A stretch of 64,000 nt of DNA, taken from assembly GCF_007558815.1 (NCBI RefSeq), contig NZ_VLTJ01000042.1, positions 408,535 to 472,534 on the forward strand, read 5' to 3'. Every line of letters begins with the position of its first letter. Within the stretch, counting starts at the first letter, position 1. The stretch comes from Verticiella sediminum (GTDB lineage: Bacteria; Pseudomonadota; Gammaproteobacteria; Burkholderiales; Burkholderiaceae_B). Below are positions 7,639 to 14,956 of this stretch, one piece after another. The notes below the pieces were generated by a model that was not told the origin of the DNA, ran no database searches, and saw only the letters and a program-made list of their open reading frames with translations. A program made the translations under genes and the position numbers.

Positions 7639-7959
7639 TCAGGCCGCTTCGGCCAGCGACGGGGCCGTGCGCGGCACGCGCGAAATCCAGCGCACCGGCG
7701 CGCTCAGGGCGGGGGCCATGGGCATGCGGGCCGGCGCCGGCGTGCGTGCCAACTGGCGCTGCGCGGCGTGCGCGCTGGAATGGCATGCGGCAGGCCCGGG
7801 GCAGCCGCCCGGCAGCAGCGCAGCGGCCGCGCCGGCGCAGGTGCCGCAGCAGCTTGCGACGCCGGTTTCGAGCTGCAGCTCCTCGAAGCTGCGCGCCCCG
7901 GCGGCCACGCTCTCGCGCAGTTCGGCCTCGGTGATGCCATTACAGATGCAGATGTACAT
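7639..7959 (-). CDS. bfd: Bacterioferritin-associated ferredoxin with C-terminal extension
   Basis: Bfd is a small [2Fe-2S] ferredoxin that docks on bacterioferritin and passes electrons to release stored iron. The N-terminal 50 residues show the full signature: 'MYICICNGIT' (C4 and C6) and 'SCCGTCAG' with the second pair of ligands spaced CxxC. Typical Bfd proteins are about 60-75 residues; this one is 106, with a tail rich in Ala, Pro and Arg that contains two extra cysteines and two histidines ('GGCPGPAACHSSAH'). No alternative stop shortens it. It lies upstream of bfr in the same direction, so the two may be transcribed together, and an AT-rich block upstream could be a Fur site. Core assignment is strong; the role of the tail is unknown. 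Confidence 0.9.
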   Translation of the reverse strand: MYICICNGITEAELRESVAAGARSFEELQLETGVASCCGTCAGAAAALLPGGCPGPAACHSSAHAAQRQLARTPAPARMPMAPALSAPVRWISRVPRTAPSLAEAA

Positions 7960-8028
7960 AGAGCGATGTCAGCCGTGAAGCCCGCCTCCGCCATGCTGCC
8001 CACGAAGACGATAGATAACGCGAACAGG

Positions 8029-8050
8029 AATAATTATTAATTAATATCGC
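8029..8050. promoter_or_regulatory. AT-rich block upstream of bfd, possible Fur box
   Basis: A 22-base block made mostly of A and T (AATAATTATTAATTAATAT core) stands out in this GC-rich region, 70-90 bases before the bfd start. bfd genes are commonly repressed by Fur with iron, and Fur boxes are AT-rich repeats of GATAAT-like hexamers. The match to the 19-base consensus is only partial (about 10 of 19 by eye), so this is a suggestion. Confidence 0.3.
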
Positions 8051-8166
8051 ATCCAGGGCAAGTCGACAGCCTGCCTTTTTTCCCCTCGGCAACAAGGGCC
8101 CGTACGGGTGCTCGACAGTATTCACAGGCCGTTACCACTCCATGCTGCGCCGGGCTTTGTAACCGC

Positions 8167-8172
8167 TATACT
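8167..8172 (+). promoter_or_regulatory. Candidate -10 element (TATACT) of manC
   Basis: TATACT matches the sigma70 -10 consensus at five of six bases. The predicted transcription start (about 8179) lies two bases before the ATG at 8181, and there is no Shine-Dalgarno sequence, so the transcript may be leaderless. No good -35 element is visible. Confidence 0.4.
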
Positions 8173-8180
8173 CGCCGCCT

Positions 8181-9596
8181 ATGAGCACGGTCCCAGTCAT
8201 TCTTTCCGGCGGGCGCGGCGCGCGCCTGTGGCCGGTTTCCCGCGAGCTGCACCCCAAGCCCTTCATCCGGCTTGCCGATGGCGCCAGCCTGCTTCAAAAA
8301 GCTTTCCTGCGCGCGGCGAACCTGCCCGGCGTCTCGGAGGTTCTCACCGTCACCAACCGCGATCTGTACTTCAAGACCGCGGACGAATACAACGAAGTCA
8401 ACCGGCGGCGTACCGACCTGGGGTTCATCCTGGAGACCGAGGGCCGCAACACCGCCCCGGCCATCGCCGCCGCCGCGCTCACCGTGGGCGAGCGGCATGG
8501 CGAGGACACCGTGCTGCTCGTGCTCACGGCGGACCACCTGATCGCCGACCTGGACGCCTTTGGCAAGGCGGTCGAGCAGGCCGCTGGCCTCGCCGGGCAG
8601 GGCCGCGTGGTCACCTTCGGCATCAAGCCCGAGAGCCCGGAGACGGGCTACGGCTACATCGAGGCCGACGGCCACGACGTGCTGCGCTTCGTCGAGAAGC
8701 CCGACCTGCAAACGGCCCGCGAATACCTGCAGAGCGGCCGCTTCCTCTGGAACTCGGGCATGTTCTGCCTGACCGTGCGCACCGCCCTGCAGGAGCTCGA
8801 GGCGCACGCGCCCGAGGTGCTGGCGGCCGTGCGCGCCACGCTCGCCGCATCGAACACCATCGCCGGCGACGGCCGCTACCAGATCGATCTCGCCGCGGCC
8901 GAGTTCGCCAAGGCGCCGGACATCTCGATCGACTATGCGCTCATGGAGAAGACGCACAAGGCCGCGGTCGTCTCGTGCGCCATCGGCTGGAGCGACGTCG
9001 GCTCGTGGAACGCCATCGGCGAACTGGTCGAGCCCGACGCCTCGGGCAACCGCGTCGACGGCAACGCCATGCTGCACGAAGCGCACAACTGCTACGTGCG
9101 CAGCCATGACCGCCTGGTCGCCGCCGTGGGTGTGCAGGACCTGGTCATCGTCGACACGCCCGACGCCGTGCTCGTGGCCGACCGCCACCGCGTGCAGGAG
9201 GTCAAGCACATCGTCGAGCGCCTGCGCGCCGACGATCACGATGCCCACCGCCTGCATCGCACCGTGCACCGCCCCTGGGGCACCTACACCACGCTCGAGG
9301 AAGGCGAACGCTTCAAGATCAAGCGCATCGTCGTCACCCCCGGCCACAGCCTGTCGCTGCAGATGCACCACCACCGCAGCGAGCACTGGGTCGTGGTGAG
9401 CGGCATGGCCACCATCGTCAACGGCGAGAACACCATCAGCCTGGGGCCCAACCAGTCCACCTACATCCCCGCCGGCTGCCAGCACCGCCTGGCCAACCCC
9501 GGCAAGCTGCCGCTGGTGCTCATCGAGGTGCAGAGCGGCGAATACCTGGGCGAAGACGACATCGTGCGCTTCGAGGACGTCTACGGGCGCAGCTAG
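8181..9596 (+). CDS. manC: Mannose-1-phosphate guanylyltransferase / mannose-6-phosphate isomerase (type II PMI)
   Basis: This bifunctional enzyme makes GDP-mannose for surface polysaccharides. The 471 residues show the nucleotidyltransferase signature 'GGRGARLWPVSRELHPKPF' at residues 10-28, the sugar-binding 'FVEKPD' near residue 172, and 'WNSGMF' and 'SIDYALMEK' of the GMP domain. The C-terminal cupin (about 355-465) has 'WGTYTTLEEG', 'KIKRIVVTPG' and the metal-binding 'LQMHHHRSEHWVVVSG', matching type II phosphomannose isomerases such as AlgA and ManC. It heads a locus of glycosyltransferases and an ABC polysaccharide exporter, so mannose or a GDP-mannose-derived sugar is probably in that polymer. 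No phosphomannomutase (manB) or GDP-mannose dehydratase is in the window. It is followed by a terminator. Confidence 0.96.
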   Translation: MSTVPVILSGGRGARLWPVSRELHPKPFIRLADGASLLQKAFLRAANLPGVSEVLTVTNRDLYFKTADEYNEVNRRRTDLGFILETEGRNTAPAIAAAALTVGERHGEDTVLLVLTADHLIADLDAFGKAVEQAAGLAGQGRVVTFGIKPESPETGYGYIEADGHDVLRFVEKPDLQTAREYLQSGRFLWNSGMFCLTVRTALQELEAHAPEVLAAVRATLAASNTIAGDGRYQIDLAAAEFAKAPDISIDYALMEKTHKAAVVSCAIGWSDVGSWNAIGELVEPDASGNRVDGNAMLHEAHNCYVRSHDRLVAAVGVQDLVIVDTPDAVLVADRHRVQEVKHIVERLRADDHDAHRLHRTVHRPWGTYTTLEEGERFKIKRIVVTPGHSLSLQMHHHRSEHWVVVSGMATIVNGENTISLGPNQSTYIPAGCQHRLANPGKLPLVLIEVQSGEYLGEDDIVRFEDVYGRS

Positions 9597-9626
9597 ATCG
9601 GTTCGCGGGTCGCGCAGCGCGTCGCC

Positions 9627-9657
9627 AACGCCGCCCTCAGGGGCGGCGTTGTGCTTT
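9627..9657 (+). terminator. Intrinsic terminator after manC
   Basis: A perfect 10-base-pair stem (AACGCCGCCC pairing with GGGCGGCGTT, loop TCAG) 30 bases after the manC stop is followed by a short T-containing tail (GTGCTTT). The weak T run makes termination efficiency uncertain. Confidence 0.6.
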
Positions 9658-9769
9658 CCGGCTTTCCGCGTCTTCAGCGGGCAAGCGTAAGCAGATACCT
9701 TGCTACATGCCTGCTTGCAAGTGGACAAATCCCAGTGCAGCCGCGTTGCGCGGTTCGGGACACGCTACG

Positions 9770-12700
9770 TCACTGGCCCTGCCCGTACGGCAGCCGCGCG
9801 GGCGGCGCCACATCGTTGGCGTCGCCCTCGAGCATGGCGAGCAGCCGGCGCGAGATATCCGGCCAGCGCCGCGCGTCGCACCAGCGCCGTCCCCGCTCGG
9901 CGAGCGCCGCCAGCTCGGCCTCGTCGTTCATCAGCATCCACAGCCCTTCGGCGACGGCAGCGTCGTCCATGCCGTGCAGGCGGTGCACGGCGTCGGCAAC
10001 CTCGTCGAAGATGCCGAGCGGCGTCACCACCACGGGCTTGCCGGTGGCCAGCCCGCCGCGGACCGCGCCGCTCGCGGACTCCTGGGTCTCCTGGTAGGGA
10101 TAGACGATGAGCTCTGCGGTCTGCAGCCACGCCTGGCTCTCGGCGTCCGGCAGGAAGTCGGTGATCATCGTCACCCGGCCGTGCAGCCCCAGGCGCTCGA
10201 CGAGCGCTTCGCAATCGCGCTTTTCCTGCTCGGACACGGGCGCCGGATAGAGCGCGGTGACGAACAGCAGATGCAGGCTCGCATCCAGACGCGCGAGGCG
10301 CGCGAACGCACGCAGCAGCGTCTGCGCGCCCTTGTGCGGCAGCAGAAAGCCATACATCGCGACGATCCGCTTGCCCGCCAGACCGCGCGCGCGGCGCTCG
10401 GCCTCGGCATCGACCGGCGCCAGCACAGGCACGCCGTGCGGCAACAGCATCACGTTCTCGACCAGCCCGAACGACTTCAGCCGGTTCATGTCTTCCACGC
10501 TGTGCACCACGATCTGGTGGGCCTGCGAGAGATCGACGTTGACCACGGACAGCGAGATGCGATCGCCCTGCTCCTTGCGCACGACGTCCGCGCTCGAGTG
10601 CAGGAAGACGTAGCTGCGCACGCCGCGCTCGCGCAGGCGGCGCACGAGCCGGCCCAGCGCGCGCACGGAGAAGAAGCCGAAGTTGTACTGGATCACCACC
10701 GCGTCGACGTCCGCCGACTCGAGCTGGGCTTCGACGTCCGCCAGCACGTCGTTGTCGATGTCCTCCCGCCAGCAGCGCCGCACGAAATCCTCGTCCTCGC
10801 CGAGCTGGGCGTGGGCGTGCGCGGCGAGCATGAGCAGGCGGTCGCGCGGAATGGCCTGGGCGAGAAAAGCCGAATACGTCGCGATGCCGCAGCGCGTGTT
10901 CCAGGAGGACACCCAGGCCACGCGCGGCTCGCGGCGCCAGCCGGGCGCCGCCTCGACCGCCGCGATGGCCGCGCGGGCGCGCTCGGCCACCCGTGCCCAG
11001 GTGTACTCGTTGAGAACGAGCGCGCGCGCCGCCTCGGTGCGCCGGGCCCGGCCGGCGGGCGACAGGCCGTGCACTTCGCGCATCAGCTCGGCCAGATGGC
11101 TGGCCTTGGGATCGGCCCAGACCGAATGCGGCACGCCGAGATGGCTGCGCGCGAAGGCGAAATCGAAATCGCACAACCAGGCCGTCTCGGGCGTGCAGAA
11201 ATCGCGGTGGCCGCCCCAGGCGGTGACGATCACCGGCAGATCGAACAGCATCGCCTCGGCCATGGGCATGCCGAAGCCCTCGCCCCGGCTCGGCGCCACC
11301 AGGGCCTGGCAGGCCTGGTAGAGCCAGAGCAACTGCTCGTCCGGGATGTCTTCGTTGATGATGGCGACCCGGGGATAGTCGTGGTCGCGTGCCTGCCAGC
11401 GGGCCAACTGCTCGAACACATCGTTGTGCGGGTTCGGAAAGGTCTTGATGACGAGGACCACGTCGTCGGCACGCCGGAACGCCTTGCCCCAGGCTTCGAG
11501 CAGCACGTCCACGCCCTTGCGCGCAAAGCACGAGGACACGTGCAGAAAGCGAAAGCCGGCCTCTGCCTCGGCGGGCAGGGCGAACGGCTGCGGCGTACGC
11601 GCCAGCACGTGATCCACGCCGATGCCCGTGGTCACGATGGGCGTGCGTATCCCGCTCTGGCGCAGGATGCGCGCCGAGGAGGTCGCTGCCGTGGTGACCA
11701 GGTCCAGGCCGCGATTGAACGCGGCCACATAGGCCGCCGGAAACACCGACTCCTCCCAGCAATAGGCGTGCATGACGCGCAGCTCGCCGCGCATGCCGTC
11801 CACCCACGGCGGATACTGGAAACGCAGCGATACGCGCGGTGGCGCGCCGAACTGGCGCTGCGTCCGCGCGCGCTGCGCGAGCAGCGCAGCCTCGGGCGCA
11901 TGGCGCTCCAGCCAGTCGGGCTCCTGGCTGCCGCCCTGCGCGCCCTGGCCGTCCAGGCCGACGTCCACATCCTGCGCAGCCAGCGCCAGCGCCATGTTGC
12001 GATTCACGATCGCCAGGCTGTAGAACGAGTCGACGGGGCCTTCGACCTGCCAGTACTCGCCGTCCGGACCCTCGGCCGGCATGGGCGGCGCAATCGGTGC
12101 ATGGATCTGCAGGCCGCCGAGGTAGGTGGCCAGCCCCTCGCGCAGGTTGTGCGTCTCGTAGCGTGCGAGGTTGCGCCGCTGGCCGCGCAGAATGCGCCGG
12201 CGCAGGCCGGGCTGGGTGAGCACCGTGTGCATCAGCGCGGCGATGTCGCGCGGCTCGCGCGTCGCGTGCTCGAGCACGAGCCCGCCTTCGCCCATGGTCG
12301 CGGCGAGCGCCCCCGCATCGCGCGCGATCACCGGCACGTCGTGCTGCATGGCCTCGATGACCGGCATGCAGAAGCCTTCGTGCTCGCTCAGGCACACGAA
12401 CAGCGAAGCCGACCGGTACAGCGCCTGCAGGCCGGCCTCGTCCACCTTGCCGGTGATCCAGACGCGCGACTCGCCGCCGCGCGCCTGCGCCATGTCGCGC
12501 AGGCGACGCTCGTATGCCTCGCTGGTGGTGCCCCCGGCCAGGATCAGCCGGGCCGGCTGGTCGGTGTAGTGCAGGAACTCGTCGAACACCTCGATCAGCT
12601 CGTGCTGATGCTTGTTCTCGTTGATCCGGCCGACGAAGAGGATATTCAGCGTCTGGTGCAGTCGCCCGGCGAGTTCGGCATCCCAGGGCAGACCGCGCGT

Positions 12701-13177
12701 GGCGTCCAGGTCGACCAGCAGCGCCAGCGTGACGACGTTGGCGTAGCCCGCCTCACGCAGTTCCTCGCTGTTGTAGTCCGAATCGCCGATCGCGCCCACG
12801 CACTGCGGCGCCCAGCGCCGCAACTGCTCGCGGCCCAGGCACGCCAGGCGCTGCAGGTCCTCGCCGTGCAGCAGGTGCGGCGGCGTGATGTTGTGATAGA
12901 TCAGGATGCGCGGCGCGGCCAGGCTCTCGAGCCAGGCGTCGTCGTCGAACCCCAGGCTGTGGTGCTGCAGCAACACGTAGTCCGCGCCGGCGGGTAGCTG
13001 CGCGAGCAGGTGCACTTCCTCGCTCAACGAAGGCGGCGGCGGCTCGATGCAGAAGATCTCGGATTCGTAGCCCAGCTCTCGCAGCAGGCGACGGGTGTAG
13101 AACAGGCTCTTGGTGACACCATCACCCACCGAGCAGCTCGGGTGGAACTGGTGAATGGCGCGAACGGGTGATGGCAT
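9770..13177 (-). CDS. Giant glycosyltransferase with three GT-B modules in one chain
   Basis: The 1135-residue protein holds three glycosyltransferase modules. Module 1 (about 1-360): 'NILFVGRINENKHQHELI' near 178 and the GT4 E-x7-E motif 'EHEGFCMPVIEAM' (265-277). Module 2 (about 450-745): 'SSCFARKGVDVLLEAWGKA' near 548 and 'RGEGFGMPMAEAM' (631-643). Module 3 (about 750-1115): 'VSSWNTRCGIATYSAF', 'MYGFLLPHKGAQTLLRAF', and a variant donor motif 'TQESASGAVRGGLATGKPV' (1031-1049). The start at 13177 (MPSPVRAIHQ) begins the first fold; the frame stays open upstream but there it runs inside other genes. No ribosome binding site is obvious. Such proteins can build a repeat of several sugars in one pass. 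It closes the minus-strand glycan gene group. Confidence 0.85.
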   Translation of the reverse strand: MPSPVRAIHQFHPSCSVGDGVTKSLFYTRRLLRELGYESEIFCIEPPPPSLSEEVHLLAQLPAGADYVLLQHHSLGFDDDAWLESLAAPRILIYHNITPPHLLHGEDLQRLACLGREQLRRWAPQCVGAIGDSDYNSEELREAGYANVVTLALLVDLDATRGLPWDAELAGRLHQTLNILFVGRINENKHQHELIEVFDEFLHYTDQPARLILAGGTTSEAYERRLRDMAQARGGESRVWITGKVDEAGLQALYRSASLFVCLSEHEGFCMPVIEAMQHDVPVIARDAGALAATMGEGGLVLEHATREPRDIAALMHTVLTQPGLRRRILRGQRRNLARYETHNLREGLATYLGGLQIHAPIAPPMPAEGPDGEYWQVEGPVDSFYSLAIVNRNMALALAAQDVDVGLDGQGAQGGSQEPDWLERHAPEAALLAQRARTQRQFGAPPRVSLRFQYPPWVDGMRGELRVMHAYCWEESVFPAAYVAAFNRGLDLVTTAATSSARILRQSGIRTPIVTTGIGVDHVLARTPQPFALPAEAEAGFRFLHVSSCFARKGVDVLLEAWGKAFRRADDVVLVIKTFPNPHNDVFEQLARWQARDHDYPRVAIINEDIPDEQLLWLYQACQALVAPSRGEGFGMPMAEAMLFDLPVIVTAWGGHRDFCTPETAWLCDFDFAFARSHLGVPHSVWADPKASHLAELMREVHGLSPAGRARRTEAARALVLNEYTWARVAERARAAIAAVEAAPGWRREPRVAWVSSWNTRCGIATYSAFLAQAIPRDRLLMLAAHAHAQLGEDEDFVRRCWREDIDNDVLADVEAQLESADVDAVVIQYNFGFFSVRALGRLVRRLRERGVRSYVFLHSSADVVRKEQGDRISLSVVNVDLSQAHQIVVHSVEDMNRLKSFGLVENVMLLPHGVPVLAPVDAEAERRARGLAGKRIVAMYGFLLPHKGAQTLLRAFARLARLDASLHLLFVTALYPAPVSEQEKRDCEALVERLGLHGRVTMITDFLPDAESQAWLQTAELIVYPYQETQESASGAVRGGLATGKPVVVTPLGIFDEVADAVHRLHGMDDAAVAEGLWMLMNDEAELAALAERGRRWCDARRWPDISRRLLAMLEGDANDVAPPARLPYGQGQ

Positions 13178-13209
13178 GGAAGAAGAAAAGGGGTCGCGAC
13201 GCGGCAGCG

Positions 13210-13707
13210 TCAGAAGGAGCGGCGAGCCGGCTCGCCGCGCTGGCGTTCGGCCAGCGTGACGCGCAGCCGGCCCATGTCGCGCAGCAGATCGCCCTGGGCG
13301 CGGCGCAGCTCGTCGAGTTCGCGCTGCATGGCATGCCGCTGTTCGCGCAATACCTGCACCTCGTCGCGCAGTTGCCGCCGCCAGCGCGGCAGCGTGGCCC
13401 AGGCGTGCAGCCAGCCCAGGGCGCCGCCCAGGAACGGCAGCGCCCTGACGCGTGCGCGCGGCGAAATCCCGGGCGCCGTCGCGGCGAGCAGGCCGCGCCG
13501 CGTGTACGCCAGCACGCCGCCGAGCACGGGAACGGCGCGCAGGCGCGCGCGCCATCCGGACGCCGACGGCGTGTCGGCCTCGGCCTCGAGGGCTGCCGGC
13601 GTATCCACCAGGGGCGGCACGTCGGTATTGCGACGCGTACCTGCCGCGCGCAGCACCGCGGCCTGCAGGCCGGGGAAATCGATGTCGGGATTGTTCGGTC
13701 GAAACAT
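13210..13707 (-). CDS. Small coiled-coil protein of the glycan locus, two 'PxLGG' repeats
   Basis: I do not recognise a named family. From the ATG at 13707 the protein is 165 residues (an in-frame GTG/ATG-type start at 13740 adds 11). An acidic, probably disordered start is followed by two similar segments, 'LRAVPVLGGVLAYTRRGLLA' (56-75) and 'VRALPFLGGALGWLHAWATL' (87-106), then a basic heptad-rich helix (about 108-155, 'RRQLRDEVQVLREQRHAM'). The same plan (an 'LPVLGN' segment leading straight into a coiled coil) starts the methyltransferase-like protein encoded at 18171-19259. The paired segments could be membrane-surface helices that place a coiled coil next to the glycosyltransferases. It lies 32 bases before the three-module enzyme and 42 bases after the GT4 gene. 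Confidence 0.7.
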   Translation of the reverse strand: MFRPNNPDIDFPGLQAAVLRAAGTRRNTDVPPLVDTPAALEAEADTPSASGWRARLRAVPVLGGVLAYTRRGLLAATAPGISPRARVRALPFLGGALGWLHAWATLPRWRRQLRDEVQVLREQRHAMQRELDELRRAQGDLLRDMGRLRVTLAERQRGEPARRSF

Positions 13708-13749
13708 GGCAAGACAGTGAAAGCCGGGACGCGCCGGCACCCGCCGATT

Positions 13750-14952
13750 TTAGCCCTGGCCCGGCGGCGGCGCCGCATCGGCCAGCGCGCGCGCCATGAT
13801 CCGGTGCGCGGTCTCGCGCCAGCGCGTGATCCGGTACTCGGCGGCCACGCGCGCTTCGCGCGCGCGCAGCAGGGCCTCGTCCCGGCTGTAGGCCAGCATG
13901 CGGTCGGCCCAGGCGCGCACGTCGTAGGGGTCGATGTCCTCGGTGAGCCCGGGGGCGATCTCCGGCACCGACCCGGCCGAGGAAGCCAGGCACAGCTTGC
14001 CGTAGGCCAGGCTCTCGGCCACCGGCAGCCCCCAGCCCTCGTAGATCGACGGGAAAACCGTGAAGAGGCAATGCTGGTACAAATGTGCGATATCCGCGTC
14101 CGAGGCATGCGGCAGGATCATGATGCGCCCGCGTACCTGCGGGTCCTGCTCGAGCGAGGTCAGCAGATCGTCGACGCGCCAGCCGCGCATGCCGGCGAAC
14201 ACCAGCAGCGGCAGGTCGTGCCGGCCGCGCGCGCGCAGGTCGAGCAGCGCCCGATACAAGGTCTCGTGGTTCTTGCGGATCTCCAGCGTGCCCACCGTCA
14301 GTATGTAGCGCTCGCGCGCCAGCGCCTGCACCTGCGGCGCCGGCTCGACCTGGCTGGCGCCCGGCAGCTCGTCGCCCAGGCGCACCAGGGACATCGCCGG
14401 CGCGGCCATGCCGATGTCGCGATAGAACTCGAGCGCGTCGCGACGCGTGCGCTCCGAGATGCACACGACGTGCTCGGCCACCCAGGCCAGATCGGTCATG
14501 TAGCGTGCCGTGCCCTGCTCGATGTGCTTCCAGTAGAAGTGCGGAAACAGGATCGGGATGAGGTCGTAGAGAATGCCGAAGACGCGCAGGCCCTGATCGC
14601 GCTTGGCGGCATACAGTGCGGCCCAGCGCTCGGGCGTCTGGTCCGCGCTCAGGCAGAGATAGCGCTCGCCCGGTCCGAAGCGGATCGGCGCGCCGCCCGG
14701 CCGCCAGGCCGACACGGTCTGCTCGATGGCCTCGCCCAGCGGCGAATAGCGCCGTGCGAGCACCGCCCGCGCCTCGTCGTGCGGCATGGCGTGCCAGACG
14801 TGCGCCTCGGTGTCGTAGACACAGAAGCGCACGGCCTCGGGCGCGTGCTCGAGCACCCAGCGGCAGCATTCCTGCTCCACGCGGGTGATGCCCGAGGGCG
14901 CGCGCCGCCAGTTGAAGGACGCGGTGACGTCGATCCACAGCCCTGCGCTCAT
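13750..14952 (-). CDS. GT4-family glycosyltransferase
   Basis: A 400-residue retaining GT-B enzyme. N-terminal domain: 'GLWIDVTASFNWRRAPSGITRVEQE' (the glycine-rich start of the acceptor domain), 'VFGILYDLIPILFPHFYW' and 'VVCISERTRRDA'. C-terminal donor domain: 'ILTVGTLEIRKNHETLYRAL' and the nucleotide-sugar motif 'FPSIYEGWGLPVAESLAYG' (E-x7-E). I place the start at the ATG at 14952 because a GGAGG Shine-Dalgarno (14961-14965) sits 8 bases upstream; an in-frame start at 14973 would overlap the preceding gene. It follows the 1070-residue glycosyltransferase with a 4-base gap. Such GT4 enzymes often transfer mannose or rhamnose; the sugar cannot be read from sequence. Confidence 0.9.
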   Translation of the reverse strand: MSAGLWIDVTASFNWRRAPSGITRVEQECCRWVLEHAPEAVRFCVYDTEAHVWHAMPHDEARAVLARRYSPLGEAIEQTVSAWRPGGAPIRFGPGERYLCLSADQTPERWAALYAAKRDQGLRVFGILYDLIPILFPHFYWKHIEQGTARYMTDLAWVAEHVVCISERTRRDALEFYRDIGMAAPAMSLVRLGDELPGASQVEPAPQVQALARERYILTVGTLEIRKNHETLYRALLDLRARGRHDLPLLVFAGMRGWRVDDLLTSLEQDPQVRGRIMILPHASDADIAHLYQHCLFTVFPSIYEGWGLPVAESLAYGKLCLASSAGSVPEIAPGLTEDIDPYDVRAWADRMLAYSRDEALLRAREARVAAEYRITRWRETAHRIMARALADAAPPPGQG

Positions 14953-14956
14953 CCCG

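Noticed and set aside
9707..12997. Frame of over 1000 codons on the plus strand, antisense to the three-module glycosyltransferase
   Set aside because: The translation has no recognisable domain and a typical antisense composition (His, Gln, Arg, Asp rich); the minus-strand frame has three clear GT modules.
13178..14938. Upstream extension of the three-module glycosyltransferase frame
   Set aside because: The extension overlaps the coiled-coil gene and the GT4 gene in another frame and reads as Arg/Ala-rich noise; the fold begins at 13177.
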